Assembly: GCA_017442585.1 (NCBI GenBank)
Contig: JAFRZM010000040.1
Location: 62,001 to 126,000 of the forward strand
Reading direction: 5' to 3'
Source of the DNA: Lachnospiraceae bacterium
Lineage (GTDB): Bacteria; Bacillota; Clostridia; Lachnospirales; Lachnospiraceae
Length of the DNA: 64,000 nt
Part shown: positions 17,421 to 26,876 of the stretch, in pieces
How the letters are laid out: every line of letters begins with the position of its first letter
Position numbering within the stretch: position 1 is the stretch's first letter
Position numbers and translations under genes: made by a program
Notes under the pieces: generated by a model
Database searches by the model: none
Told to the model about the DNA's origin: nothing
Seen by the model: the letters and a program-made list of their open reading frames with translations, nothing else

Positions 17421-18227
17421 TTATTCTTCGTCTTTTTCAAAAATAATATCTGTATTTTTTTCAGAATAATCTTCTATATGCAAAACACCGGTCATTCCAT
17501 CAAGTTTCGGAAGTATTTCAACAAGTCTTACAATCTTGTCATTAAGGTACTTTGCCTCACCAAGCTCCACCGTCACGCCCCCGTATATAAGCTCAATATC
17601 ACGTGACGACGAAAAATTTATAACCTCAGGCATAACATCATATTTTGACAAAGTAAGCGTTATTGTAAGGAGATTCTTGTACATATTGCGATTATCCGTC
17701 TTTAATGCTTCGTATAAAACAACATCTTTTACAGGAATACCGCGTATAAGTGCAAGCTCCGGTAATTCTTCCGTGGAAAGCTCTACAACCACACCGTCTT
17801 TATCGATGTATGCGTACTGCCCCGTTGCTTCAACATAAAGGTATCCGATTATCTTCTTTTCATACACTCTGATCTCAATATGTGTCGGACTTTTAAGTGA
17901 AACCTCCATCTCATCGATAAACGGCATCGTTTCCGGCTTATTAAACTTATATTTCAAATATACAAAAACAGCATTAAATGAATATTCATCATTCAATATC
18001 GTTCGTTTTACAGCCTCATCATCATGGATGGTATTTCCTTTAATTGTAACCGTCTTTATTTCACAGCCGAAATACACACCGATAAAGAGTGCTACCAGAA
18101 CTATGATAACACCCACGAAAATAATGAGAATCTTAAGAAGCAGACCGCCCTTGCCGTCATTTTCATCCAACACTTCTTCGTTCTCTTTTTCTGCCTTAAA
18201 CTTTTTCTTAAGCAGCTTCTTCTTCAT
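17421..18227 (-). CDS. ftsQ: Cell division protein FtsQ/DivIB
   Basis: Bitopic divisome protein of 268 residues. It has a highly basic cytoplasmic N-terminus (MKKKLLKKKFKAEKENE), one membrane span at about residues 32-52 (LLLKILIIFVGVIIVLVALFIGV), and an extracellular POTRA domain beginning CEIKTVTIKGNTIHDDEAV. The FtsQ/DivIB beta domain follows. Its start overlaps the end of ftsW by 20 bases. The position between ftsW and ftsZ supports the assignment, since sequence conservation in this family is low. Confidence 0.9.
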   Translation of the reverse strand: MKKKLLKKKFKAEKENEEVLDENDGKGGLLLKILIIFVGVIIVLVALFIGVYFGCEIKTVTIKGNTIHDDEAVKRTILNDEYSFNAVFVYLKYKFNKPETMPFIDEMEVSLKSPTHIEIRVYEKKIIGYLYVEATGQYAYIDKDGVVVELSTEELPELALIRGIPVKDVVLYEALKTDNRNMYKNLLTITLTLSKYDVMPEVINFSSSRDIELIYGGVTVELGEAKYLNDKIVRLVEILPKLDGMTGVLHIEDYSEKNTDIIFEKDEE

Positions 18228-19362
18228 CCGTATCCGGCTCCTCTATCTTAATGGACTTTGAAACATTTAAAGCTATTCCCATTTCCGCGAGCAAGAATAT
18301 AACCGATGTTCCGCCGTAACTTATAAACGGCAACGAAATACCCGTATTAGGTATTGTATTTGTAACAACGGCGATATTAAGTATTACCTGCGTAGCAATG
18401 TGTGCCATTATTCCGATAACTATAAGTGATCCGAAATTATCGTTAGCATGTTTTATAATAACAAAGAATCTGAATATCATAAGTCCGAAAAGGATTATGA
18501 TTGAAATAGCTCCGAAAAGTCCGAGTTCTTCGCATATAATCGAAAAGATCATATCGTTTTGCGCCTCGGGAACATAGCCCAGCTTCTGAATGCTTTGACC
18601 TAATCCTTTACCAAATATTCCTCCGGAGCCCAACGCATATAAACCCTGTAATGTCTGGTAACCATTCTTTGCTGTTTCCGGATTAAGCCATGCATCTATA
18701 CGATCGGATCTATATCCTACACCAAATATATAAAGAGCAATAACTCCCGCCATTACTCCTCCGGTAAGAATAAACTGAATGTATTTCTTGCTTGCGGTAA
18801 AAATAATAACTGCTGCGATTGCCATTATAATTATAGCGTTTGAAAGGTTTGTTATGGCAACTCCGACAAATGCCGGTGCAATAAGAACTCCTATCTTTAC
18901 GACACTCTTAAGATCATCTATTTTTGATCCGATCATTGATATCAACGTCGCGCAAAATAATATCATCGCAAGCTTCATTGACTCTGACGGCTGAAAAGAA
19001 ATACCTTTAATAACAATCCAACGTTTTGAACCGTTATAATCCTTACCTATTACCAGAACAAGATAAACAAGTACAAGTGCTGCACCATATATCCATGTTG
19101 ATAACCGTTTATATATCCTGTAATCAATATTGGCCGCAATAAGCATTGCCACAAGTCCCAGTATCGTATTTCTGAATTGCTTTATAAAATAATAATTGGC
19201 CTGTCCGAATTTTAATTCCGCAACATATGCGGAAGTCGAATAGACCATTATCAATCCAAACGCCAGTAAAAAGAGCGTAAGAAAGAGCAGGCTGTAATCA
19301 AAAAAGAATACAGACGATACTTTATCGTTTCTTGACTTTTTCCTCCTGTCTTTCTTACTCAA
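18208..19362 (-). CDS. ftsW: SEDS glycosyltransferase FtsW
   Basis: Polytopic peptidoglycan polymerase of septal synthesis, working with the class B PBP encoded upstream. The 384-residue protein has about ten hydrophobic spans and the SEDS signatures GLIMVYSTSAY, FQPSE (residues around 125) and the C-terminal NTGISLPFISYGGTS. A basic N-terminus (MSKKDRRKKSRNDK) is cytoplasmic. It lies 5 bases after murD and overlaps ftsQ. The divisional context argues for FtsW rather than RodA. Confidence 0.95.
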   Translation of the reverse strand: MSKKDRRKKSRNDKVSSVFFFDYSLLFLTLFLLAFGLIMVYSTSAYVAELKFGQANYYFIKQFRNTILGLVAMLIAANIDYRIYKRLSTWIYGAALVLVYLVLVIGKDYNGSKRWIVIKGISFQPSESMKLAMILFCATLISMIGSKIDDLKSVVKIGVLIAPAFVGVAITNLSNAIIIMAIAAVIIFTASKKYIQFILTGGVMAGVIALYIFGVGYRSDRIDAWLNPETAKNGYQTLQGLYALGSGGIFGKGLGQSIQKLGYVPEAQNDMIFSIICEELGLFGAISIIILFGLMIFRFFVIIKHANDNFGSLIVIGIMAHIATQVILNIAVVTNTIPNTGISLPFISYGGTSVIFLLAEMGIALNVSKSIKIEEPDTDEEEAA

Positions 19363-19367
19363 AAGAT

Positions 19368-20786
19368 TTACTCCTTAATAGCGTTTACTATATCTTTAAA
19401 AATATGTCCTCTTTGCTCGTAATTGTCGAACATTCCCCAACTTGCACATGCAGGTGACAAAAGAACCGCATCTCCCGCAACAGCATTTTCTATGCAGATA
19501 TTCATGCATTCTTCAAACGTATCCGCGAATTTGATATTTGTAATTCCGTGCTTTCTTGCACACTCTGCAATCTTATTACGCGTTACGCCGATTAGTACCA
19601 AAAGCTTAACCTTATTGTCAAAGCTCTCGATCCACTCATCATATTCACTGCCCTTATCATATCCTCCTCCGATAAGTATCGTAGGCTTTGTCATTGCACG
19701 TATACCCTGGATTGCAGCATCCGGATTCGTACCCTTCGAATCGTTATAATAATCAACTCCGCGCTTTGTTGCGACAAATTCTATTCTATGCTCTACCGCT
19801 TTGAATTTCTTAATTACATCAAGTGTTATGTCAAGCGGCACATTCATGCTTTCGGCAATCGCAAGTGCAGCCATAACATTTTCTATATTACACATTCCCA
19901 CAAGATTCATATCATGAACATTCATGATCTTCTTTGGCATATTGTAATTATCATTATAAGATACGAAATCGTCTTCCCAGTATCCTGTATGATCTCTTCT
20001 TACGCCTGCCCTGTAGATAAATCCGTCCTCATAGTAATATCCGTCGCTTAATCGCTCCTTTGAGGAAAAAGCTATAACATAAGCAGGACAATCATTTATA
20101 AACGCTCTTGTGTCAGGCGAATCATAATTTAATACGCAAATATCCTGATTGGTCTGTTTTGCGGTTATATGCTCTTTTGCCTTTATATAGTTTTCCATCG
20201 AATGATGTCTGTTTAAATGATCCGGAGTTATATTAAGAATTGCTGTTACAACAGGATGGAATTCTATAGTGGTTTCAAGCTGGAACGAACTTATCTCAGC
20301 TACAGTAATGCCTTTTTCCTTCTGCTCCAAAACCTTTGTTGTATAAGGTATTCCGATGTTTCCAACCACATCGACGTTATTGTAATAAGCTTTCATTATC
20401 TCACCGACAAGCGTAGTAGTCGTAGTCTTACCATTTGTTCCGGTAATACCGATAACAGCACCTTTGCCAAAATGATATGCAAGTTCAATCTCACCTATAA
20501 TAAGACACTTATTGTCTCTTAATTCGTTTATCCAAGGAAGATCTGTAGGAACGCCCGGACTAAGTATAAGACATGTGGTTTCATCCTTTAATTCCTTTGT
20601 AATCTCGCCCTTAATAATCTCTACGTCCTTTAATACAGGGTTGTCATTCTTTAATTTGTCGATATCAAGATTCTCGTTTGAATCAATAAGCTTAGGCTCA
20701 AAACCTCTGCTTTTCAAAAGTTCAACTGCAGCTATTCCGCTTTTGCCCGATCCTACTACAAGTATTTTTTTATCTTCAAGAATCAT
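19368..20786 (-). CDS. murD: UDP-N-acetylmuramoylalanine--D-glutamate ligase
   Basis: Cytoplasmic Mur ligase adding D-Glu to UDP-MurNAc-L-Ala. The 472-residue protein has an N-terminal Rossmann-like domain (VVGSGKSGIAAVELL), the ATP-binding P-loop GITGTNGKTTTTTLV near residue 115, and the conserved HLNRHHSMENY. C-terminal ligase motifs include EHRIEFVATKRGVDYYNDSKGTNPDA. Its ATG overlaps the mraY stop codon in an ATGA arrangement, so translational coupling is expected. Confidence 0.96.
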   Translation of the reverse strand: MILEDKKILVVGSGKSGIAAVELLKSRGFEPKLIDSNENLDIDKLKNDNPVLKDVEIIKGEITKELKDETTCLILSPGVPTDLPWINELRDNKCLIIGEIELAYHFGKGAVIGITGTNGKTTTTTLVGEIMKAYYNNVDVVGNIGIPYTTKVLEQKEKGITVAEISSFQLETTIEFHPVVTAILNITPDHLNRHHSMENYIKAKEHITAKQTNQDICVLNYDSPDTRAFINDCPAYVIAFSSKERLSDGYYYEDGFIYRAGVRRDHTGYWEDDFVSYNDNYNMPKKIMNVHDMNLVGMCNIENVMAALAIAESMNVPLDITLDVIKKFKAVEHRIEFVATKRGVDYYNDSKGTNPDAAIQGIRAMTKPTILIGGGYDKGSEYDEWIESFDNKVKLLVLIGVTRNKIAECARKHGITNIKFADTFEECMNICIENAVAGDAVLLSPACASWGMFDNYEQRGHIFKDIVNAIKE

Positions 20787-21781
20787 AATTTACCTCCACA
20801 TACACCCGCAAATGCGATTACGCACATAATAGTTGTAAATATCGCAAAAAAGGCCACGATCTGCGTCTCTGAAAAGCCCGAAAGCTCAAAATGATGATGA
20901 ATCGGAGTCATCTTGAATACACGTCGACCCTCGCCGTACTTTTTCTTTGTGTATTTAAAATAAGATACCTGAATCATTACAGATATAACCTCTGTAAGGT
21001 ACACAAATCCGATAATAATGATAAATAGCGGCATTCTAAGGTAATATGCCATAGCCGCAACATATCCTCCAAGAGCAAGCGAACCGGTATCACCCATAAA
21101 AATCCTTGCAGGATTTACGTTAAAAATAAGATATCCCAGAAGTCCACCGATTACCATTGCCGGGAAAGTCTCTATAAGCTGCATTTTATAAACCGATGCA
21201 ACAACAAAGAATAACGATACCGGAAGTGTAACGGTTGACAAAAGTCCATCAACGCCATCCGTGAAATTTACTCCGTTCGATGTACCGATAACCGCCAAAA
21301 ACATAAGCGGTATCGCAAACACACCGATGTTAAGATAATAACCGCCTGCAACAAAATACTGTGAAAACGGAATTAACAACGTAAGCTCTATTCCCGAATA
21401 ATTCCACATATAAAAAGCAAAAACTCCGGTAACAAAAACCTGCAACAAAAACTTCTGATAGCTCAAAAGTCCGTCGGAACGCTTAAGCACAACTTTAAGG
21501 AAATCATCGAGAAATCCTATAAGAGCACTTGCCATCGTAAACAAATAAATCGGCAACATATCCGGATACTTTCTTCCGAATATAAGCATCGAAATTGTTA
21601 TTGCACCCAAAAATATAAAGCCGCCCATACTCGGCGTACCATTTTTAACCTGATGCAATTCAAGTTCTTTTCTTTCGGTATTTCCTACTTTAAGTTTTCT
21701 TAAAAGTGGGATTAATATAGGACCTAAAATACATGTGAATGCAAACGTCACAAGCATAGGTAAAAGAATTGTTTCAAACAT
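20783..21781 (-). CDS. mraY: Phospho-N-acetylmuramoyl-pentapeptide transferase
   Basis: Integral membrane enzyme that makes lipid I from UDP-MurNAc-pentapeptide and undecaprenyl phosphate. The 332-residue protein has about ten spans and the MraY signatures GTPSMGGFIF, FLDDFLK (catalytic Asp pair), NFTDGVDGL, FMGDTGSLALGG and MTPIHHHFELSG. The ATG at 21781 is preferred over an in-frame GTG at 21790 because AGAGG then has an 8-base spacing. It sits between ftsI and murD. Confidence 0.96.
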   Translation of the reverse strand: MFETILLPMLVTFAFTCILGPILIPLLRKLKVGNTERKELELHQVKNGTPSMGGFIFLGAITISMLIFGRKYPDMLPIYLFTMASALIGFLDDFLKVVLKRSDGLLSYQKFLLQVFVTGVFAFYMWNYSGIELTLLIPFSQYFVAGGYYLNIGVFAIPLMFLAVIGTSNGVNFTDGVDGLLSTVTLPVSLFFVVASVYKMQLIETFPAMVIGGLLGYLIFNVNPARIFMGDTGSLALGGYVAAMAYYLRMPLFIIIIGFVYLTEVISVMIQVSYFKYTKKKYGEGRRVFKMTPIHHHFELSGFSETQIVAFFAIFTTIMCVIAFAGVCGGKL

Positions 21782-21846
21782 ATATAACACCTCTTCGTTA
21801 AAAGTATATTCTACTTATCTTCTTCTAGCAATATATAAATTATCTT

Positions 21847-23745
21847 TTATTCTTCGAAGATGTCATCCTCATAATCTTCTTCAGGAGCTTTTAAAGTAGG
21901 TACCGAACCTTCTTTTCCCTCATCCGGATAAATGTTAAGGTACGGCAGAATTTCTTCCATTATTTCTCTTGCAAGATTTGTCGCGAGAGAACTTTGTGCC
22001 TGGTTTTCCACATTCGGCTCATCGATAATAACATAAATAAGCACACGCGGGGTTGCTGCCGGTGCATATCCTATAAAAGAAACAAGGTACTTGCCGTTTC
22101 CTCGAGGATACTTCTGAGCAGTTCCTGTTTTACCGCCCATTGTATATCCTTCCACTTTAGCAGAATGCGCTGTTCCGACATTAACAGTTGAATATAAATA
22201 CTTTCGTATATATCTTGATGTTTCCGCCGATATAGTCTGTCTTAAAAGGTATGACTTTGTAACATCCTTTATGCTTCCGTCTTCACTTTCAATTTCTTTT
22301 ACAACATGCGGTTTATAATAATATCCGCCGTTTATAAGTGAACAAAAGCCGCTTGCAAGCTGTATCATTGTAACATTAAAGTTCTGACCGAAAGAGTTTG
22401 TTGCAAGAGATGCAGCATTCATTGTACTCTTCGTATAAACAAGCGTATCAGTTCTTGCTTCACCCGGCAAATCAATTCCTGTCTTTTTACCGAATCCGAA
22501 TATTTCCTGATAGGTTGTAAATGCATCAACACCTATTACTCTGCTTATTTGCATAAGTGCGTCATTACACGAATTATTTATTGCCTGCTCGATAGTCTCT
22601 ATTCCATGTCCGCCTCTGTTTACACAGTGAATTGTATGACCGCCTATTTTCTCATAACCATTGCAAAGATAGGTTTCGTTGCCTGTAAGCTTACCGCAAT
22701 CAAGACCTGTCGCAACGGTAAATGGCTTAATAGTCGAACCCGGTTCATACGTATACGTTACACAGAAGTTATTCCAAAGATCATTTAAAATATCAATCTT
22801 TTCGTCATCAGACATAGCTTCCAATGCTTCTTCCGAATAATACATTGAAAGATCTCTGGGTCTAGTAAGATCAAACGAAGGATACGAAGCCATAGCATAG
22901 ATTTCACCGTTATTCGGATTCATTACCATAACAGCAGTATGCTTACTTCCAAGTCCAAGCTCACTGCTTTTATGTTCGTCATTAAATTCTTTGATTTTCT
23001 GCTCGACAATCATCTGAACATTAATATCAAGAGACAAGCATACCGTATCACCGTCCGTCGCCTCTATAATATTCTTCTGATAATCATTATCGGAATCAAG
23101 GTAACCGTACTGTCTTCCGTTTATACCATTTAAAATTTCATTATAGTATTTCTCGAGTCCTATCATACCTTCATTTCCCGTAGTAATGAAACCTATAACA
23201 TTACTTGCGAGACTTCCGTACGGATAATTTCTTATATACTCCTTTTCAAACCAGACTCCGGTTACATACTCGTTTTTATTTCCGGCTGTCTCCTTGTATT
23301 CTTTAAACTTTTGAACATCTTCATATGATACTTTTTTCAAAAGTACGGAATACTGACTGTTTTTATTTTCTTTTAATTCTTTTCTGATATCACTTTCTTC
23401 AAGTCCGAAAATGTCTACCAAACCTTTTACGGTAATATCAATGCATTTGCTTTTTGCATTTAAAACCTTGCAGTCAAGCACGACATTATAAACATCTTTA
23501 CTGGTCGCAAGTATAGTTCCGTTCCTGTCAACTATATCTCCGCGTTTATAAGGAAGCGACATTGATGAATATTCCTGCTGATCCAGAACTATCCTCTTAT
23601 ACTTTTCCCCCTTTAAAACTTGGATATATATAAGTCTGCCTACTAAAAACAGTAGTGCCACGAATATTATCGCAAGCACTACTATTAATTTTCGATTTAT
23701 AACCTTTTTAAGTTTAAGTTCTTTTTCTTTCTTACCGGTACCCAC
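21847..23745 (-). CDS. ftsI: Class B penicillin-binding protein (FtsI/PbpB type)
   Basis: Septal peptidoglycan transpeptidase, 632 residues. It has a basic cytoplasmic start, one membrane anchor at about residues 17-40 (VVLAIIFVALLFLVGRLIYI), the PBP dimerisation domain (YKRGDIVDRNGTILATS), and a transpeptidase domain with active-site STIK, SCND and GGKTGTAQ. The C-terminus is short and acidic with no PASTA domains, unlike B. subtilis PBP2B or SpoVD. The start appears to be GTG (23743-23745) with a weak AAAGAG. Its neighbours ftsL and ftsW are its expected complex partners. Confidence 0.92.
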   Translation of the reverse strand: MGTGKKEKELKLKKVINRKLIVVLAIIFVALLFLVGRLIYIQVLKGEKYKRIVLDQQEYSSMSLPYKRGDIVDRNGTILATSKDVYNVVLDCKVLNAKSKCIDITVKGLVDIFGLEESDIRKELKENKNSQYSVLLKKVSYEDVQKFKEYKETAGNKNEYVTGVWFEKEYIRNYPYGSLASNVIGFITTGNEGMIGLEKYYNEILNGINGRQYGYLDSDNDYQKNIIEATDGDTVCLSLDINVQMIVEQKIKEFNDEHKSSELGLGSKHTAVMVMNPNNGEIYAMASYPSFDLTRPRDLSMYYSEEALEAMSDDEKIDILNDLWNNFCVTYTYEPGSTIKPFTVATGLDCGKLTGNETYLCNGYEKIGGHTIHCVNRGGHGIETIEQAINNSCNDALMQISRVIGVDAFTTYQEIFGFGKKTGIDLPGEARTDTLVYTKSTMNAASLATNSFGQNFNVTMIQLASGFCSLINGGYYYKPHVVKEIESEDGSIKDVTKSYLLRQTISAETSRYIRKYLYSTVNVGTAHSAKVEGYTMGGKTGTAQKYPRGNGKYLVSFIGYAPAATPRVLIYVIIDEPNVENQAQSSLATNLAREIMEEILPYLNIYPDEGKEGSVPTLKAPEEDYEDDIFEE

Positions 23746-23766
23746 TTAAAAACACTCTTTCAATAC

Positions 23767-24309
23767 TTATTTTACAAAGATCATACCAAATACGGAATTC
23801 TCTCTTCCGTTAGGGATATCTTTATATTGCTCCATATAATCCGTATTGTCAATATGGTAGTACTGAATCTGTCCCTCTGTGGGATATACCATTTTTAATT
23901 CATTTATAGCTCTGTCTTTAATTTCCGAAAGATTAATGGACGTTTCTATTCTCTTTTCATAAGCATTATTATTTTCGTTCAAAGTAATAACCTTATTTTC
24001 AAGCTCATTTACTTTATTGAGTCTTGAATTATACTCGGAACGAAGATTAATATAGTATACACATGAAGCCATTACAAACACAGTTGCCATAAGCATTGCA
24101 ACGAGATTGATTCTTGACTTTCTCTTTGACACAGCAAGCTTCTTTATGGCTCTTTTGCGGATAAGCTCTTCTCTTCTCTTTTCTGCTTCTTCCTGCTCCT
24201 TCTGAATCCTTTCACGGCGGGCAGCTTCTTTTTCGAAATCAAATGCCGGTGCTACGTTGCCTGCAACGTATTCATATTCTCTTTCATTCCATCCCTGGTA
24301 ATTACCCAT
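23767..24309 (-). CDS. ftsL: FtsL-like division protein
   Basis: Bitopic divisome protein of 180 residues. It has a long charged cytoplasmic N-terminus rich in Glu/Arg (EKEAARRERIQKEQEEAEKR), one membrane span around residues 72-90 (NLVAMLMATVFVMASCVYYI), and an extracellular coiled coil with heptad leucines and asparagines (NKVNELENKVITLNENNN). Position between rsmH and ftsI is the classical ftsL location. The ATG at 24309 is used because AAAGG then sits 9 bases upstream. The family is poorly conserved, so the call depends on architecture and context. Confidence 0.85.
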   Translation of the reverse strand: MGNYQGWNEREYEYVAGNVAPAFDFEKEAARRERIQKEQEEAEKRREELIRKRAIKKLAVSKRKSRINLVAMLMATVFVMASCVYYINLRSEYNSRLNKVNELENKVITLNENNNAYEKRIETSINLSEIKDRAINELKMVYPTEGQIQYYHIDNTDYMEQYKDIPNGRENSVFGMIFVK

Positions 24310-24324
24310 GTGCTTCAACCTTTC

Positions 24325-25263
24325 TTACGCGCGTTCAAAAATTCTAAGTTTCGCGCTATGTGATCTTTTGTTATTCGCAAGTTCAGCTTCTGATGCCGTG
24401 ATAGGTTTTCTATTTATAACTCGTCCCCGCGAAACTTTACCGCATACACAAACCGGAAAATCTTTCGGACATGTGCAAGGCGATTCGTTTCGTTTAAAAA
24501 TGTCTTTAACAATTCTGTCTTCCAACGAATGGAAGGTTATAACAAGAAGTCTTCCGCCCGGCTTAAGGAAGCCAATCATTTCGTCCAATGATTTTTCAAG
24601 AACTTCGAGTTCTCTGTTAACTTCAATCCTTAATGCCTGGAAGGTTCTCATTGCAGGATTACCGCTCGTTACCTGAACCTTCATTGGTATCGCATGGCTT
24701 ATTATTTCTTTTAACTCCCCGCAGGTCTTTATTCGACCCTTTTCTCTTTCAATGCAGATATGTTTTGCAATGTTTTTGGCAAATCTGTCTTCGCCATAAT
24801 CTTTTATTATTCTGAATAATTCGTTTTCCGAATACTCATTTACTACAATTTCAGCAGTCAGCGGATTTCGATTGTCCATCCTCATATCCAAGACCGCATC
24901 TTCCGCCATATAGGAAAAACCTCTGTCCGGATTATCGAGCTGATATGAAGAAACTCCAATATCAAGAAGTATTCCGTTGACCTTTTCTATTCCGAGTTCC
25001 GATACACGTTTCACCATGTTCTCGTAATTATCACGAATTATCGTTACATGTTCGTTATAGCTCATAAGCTTCTTTGTCGCTTCATTTATCGCATCTTCGT
25101 CCTGATCTATGCCTATAAGCCTTCCGGAGCCCGTAAGCCTTTTGGCAATCTCTAACGAATGCCCCGCTCCGCCAAGCGTACCGTCAACGTATATCCCATT
25201 CGGATCTATCTTTAAGTTTTCTATCGTCTCATTCAAGAGAACCGGCACATGTACGAATTCCAT
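24325..25263 (-). CDS. rsmH: 16S rRNA (cytosine-1402-N4)-methyltransferase
   Basis: SAM-dependent methyltransferase (MraW) modifying C1402 in the ribosomal P site. The 312-residue protein has [13 protein letters not shown], the SAM-binding [31 protein letters not shown] and the diagnostic [17 protein letters not shown] Cys-rich segment ([14 protein letters not shown]) follows, as is common in the family. It begins 11 bases after mraZ and is followed by ftsL. Confidence 0.97.
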   Translation of the reverse strand: MEFVHVPVLLNETIENLKIDPNGIYVDGTLGGAGHSLEIAKRLTGSGRLIGIDQDEDAINEATKKLMSYNEHVTIIRDNYENMVKRVSELGIEKVNGILLDIGVSSYQLDNPDRGFSYMAEDAVLDMRMDNRNPLTAEIVVNEYSENELFRIIKDYGEDRFAKNIAKHICIEREKGRIKTCGELKEIISHAIPMKVQVTSGNPAMRTFQALRIEVNRELEVLEKSLDEMIGFLKPGGRLLVITFHSLEDRIVKDIFKRNESPCTCPKDFPVCVCGKVSRGRVINRKPITASEAELANNKRSHSAKLRIFERA

Positions 25264-25274
25264 CTTTACTCCTC

Positions 25275-25703
25275 TTAGATGCTAAGCCCAAGTTCTGCCA
25301 TGTGCTCAGCAATCTCATCCATGTCATCGTAAGTATTGTCAGCCCATCTGTCCTTATCCCAAATCTCTATTCTTGATAAGGTTCCCGCCGTAACTATGTC
25401 TTTATCAAGTCCCGCGTACTCTCTTAATACCGGCGGTATAAGGATTCTTCCTTGTTTATCAATCTCTAATGTTGCCGCACCCGAGAAGAAGAATCTAAGG
25501 AACTTTCTCGCATCCTTCGAAGTTAAGTTAACCGTTTTAAACTTTTCTTCGATGTTCTTCCACTCTGTCATTGTGTATCCGTAAAGACATCCGTCAAATC
25601 CTTTTGTTACCACACATTCATTTCCGAACTCTTCACGGAACTTTGAAGGAACGATCACTCTGCCCTTGGCATCTATTGAATGGTTATATTCGCCCATGAA
25701 CAT
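25275..25703 (-). CDS. mraZ: Transcriptional regulator MraZ
   Basis: First gene of the dcw cluster and its autorepressor. The 142-residue protein has two AbrB-like SpoVT domains, each with the DxxGR signature: [16 protein letters not shown] (about residues 8-23) and [16 protein letters not shown] (about 80-95). Length matches the family. The ATG at 25703 has AGGAGG at 9 bases. Phased GTGG repeats lie between its promoter and start codon. Confidence 0.96.
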   Translation of the reverse strand: MFMGEYNHSIDAKGRVIVPSKFREEFGNECVVTKGFDGCLYGYTMTEWKNIEEKFKTVNLTSKDARKFLRFFFSGAATLEIDKQGRILIPPVLREYAGLDKDIVTAGTLSRIEIWDKDRWADNTYDDMDEIAEHMAELGLSI

Positions 25704-25755
25704 GTGATTGTTCCTCCTTTCTTATCCACGCATTTTTCATCCCTCAGAAGTGATT

Positions 25756-25816
25756 ATCCACCAAGTTATCAACTTATCCACCACTTTATGGTATTTCCAA
25801 CCACTTCACTCCACTT
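25756..25816 (-). promoter_or_regulatory. MraZ operator repeats
   Basis: On the minus strand AAGTGG occurs at 25811-25816, 25801-25806 and 25781-25786, and a related GGTGG near 25761, all in 10- or 20-bp phase. MraZ is known to bind GTGG-type repeats spaced by one helical turn upstream of mraZ. The array begins about 8 bp downstream of the -10 element, so bound MraZ would block the promoter region. Confidence 0.75.
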
Positions 25817-25824
25817 ACACTCAT

Positions 25825-25853
25825 ATCTTACTATATTCAGTAGGAAAAAGCAA
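25825..25853 (-). promoter_or_regulatory. dcw cluster promoter (Pmra)
   Basis: TTGCTT (25848-25853) and TAAGAT (25825-25830) on the minus strand are 17 bp apart, directly upstream of the MraZ repeats. This is the only good promoter seen at the head of the mraZ-to-ftsZ series. Confidence 0.65.
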
Positions 25854-25905
25854 GCATTTTGCCGAATTTATGCGGTTTTTCGTGATTTTTTCAAAACCAC
25901 AAAAT

Positions 25906-25958
25906 AAAGAAAGCTCCGATAAGAAAACCACTAAATAGTGTCTCTTATCGGAGCTTTT
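25906..25958 (-). terminator. Terminator after lgt
   Basis: Two perfectly complementary 15-base arms (AAAGCTCCGATAAGA and its complement) enclose a 19-base loop that itself contains a small CACTA/TAGTG pairing. A TTTCTTTATTTT tract follows on the minus strand. It isolates the thrS-lgt unit from the dcw promoter. Confidence 0.85.
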
Positions 25959-25982
25959 GCTTCGAATAATCAAATATTTAAT

Positions 25983-26873
25983 TTATGAAACTTTTGTGTC
26001 CTTTACGCCTTTGATTTTGCCATTCTTTATAAGAATTCTAACTGTTATATCAATGATTATCGACACAACAAACATCGTCATTCCGACAACTCTCGATATC
26101 GCGATTCCCGTGTTACCGATTGTAAGCTGGTCCGTACGAAGTGCCTCTATAAAGAATCTTCCTATACCATACCCTGCGGTATATATGAGGAATACCTCGC
26201 CGTTAAAGGCCTTTTTATCCCTATATAACATCATCAGGGCAAAGACCAACAGATTCCACATTCCCTCATAAAGAAACGTCGGATGCACGCTAATAAACTG
26301 CGCCCCATCTATCACTGCAACGTGTTCCCACATAGCTTCCGTAATCTCTCCCTGCCTTACCATAGATACCGGAAGTTGCATTGCAAGAAGATTATTGGTA
26401 TAACCACCGAAGGCTTCTCTGTTAAAGAAATTGCCCCAACGGCCTATAATCTGTCCCATTACAAGTCCAAGTCCCGCAGTATCCGTAATTAACGGGAATG
26501 AATACTTTTTAAACTTTGCAAAAACAAACGCCACTATAATCGCAGTAATAACCGCACCGTATATTGCAAGCCCACCGTTACGGATATTGATAATCTCTTT
26601 TATATTATCTTTATAATAATCCCATTCAAAGATAACATAATACGCTCTCGCGCCAAGTATAGAAAGAATTATCTCATATAACGCAAGATCGGCATAGAAT
26701 TCATCCGACTGCCCCGTACGTTTAGCTTCTTTCATTGCTATAACAACGCCGGCAATAATAGCGATTGAAATACATATTCCGTAAAAAGCGATCGGAAACT
26801 TGCCTATATATATGCTTTTACCTACGTGCTTTAAATATATGCCTAAATTCGGAAAATTAATCCTTGTATCCAT
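25983..26873 (-). CDS. lgt: Prolipoprotein diacylglyceryl transferase
   Basis: Membrane enzyme that attaches diacylglycerol to the lipobox Cys of prolipoproteins. The 296-residue protein has about seven spans and the Lgt signatures IRNGGLAIYGAV and GRWGNFFNREAFGG (the conserved Arg/Asn/Glu region), with HPTFLYEGMWN later. It starts 3 bases after thrS ends and is followed by a strong terminator. Its substrates would include the CapA-type lipoprotein in this window. Confidence 0.95.
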   Translation of the reverse strand: MDTRINFPNLGIYLKHVGKSIYIGKFPIAFYGICISIAIIAGVVIAMKEAKRTGQSDEFYADLALYEIILSILGARAYYVIFEWDYYKDNIKEIINIRNGGLAIYGAVITAIIVAFVFAKFKKYSFPLITDTAGLGLVMGQIIGRWGNFFNREAFGGYTNNLLAMQLPVSMVRQGEITEAMWEHVAVIDGAQFISVHPTFLYEGMWNLLVFALMMLYRDKKAFNGEVFLIYTAGYGIGRFFIEALRTDQLTIGNTGIAISRVVGMTMFVVSIIIDITVRILIKNGKIKGVKDTKVS

Positions 26874-26876
26874 ATA

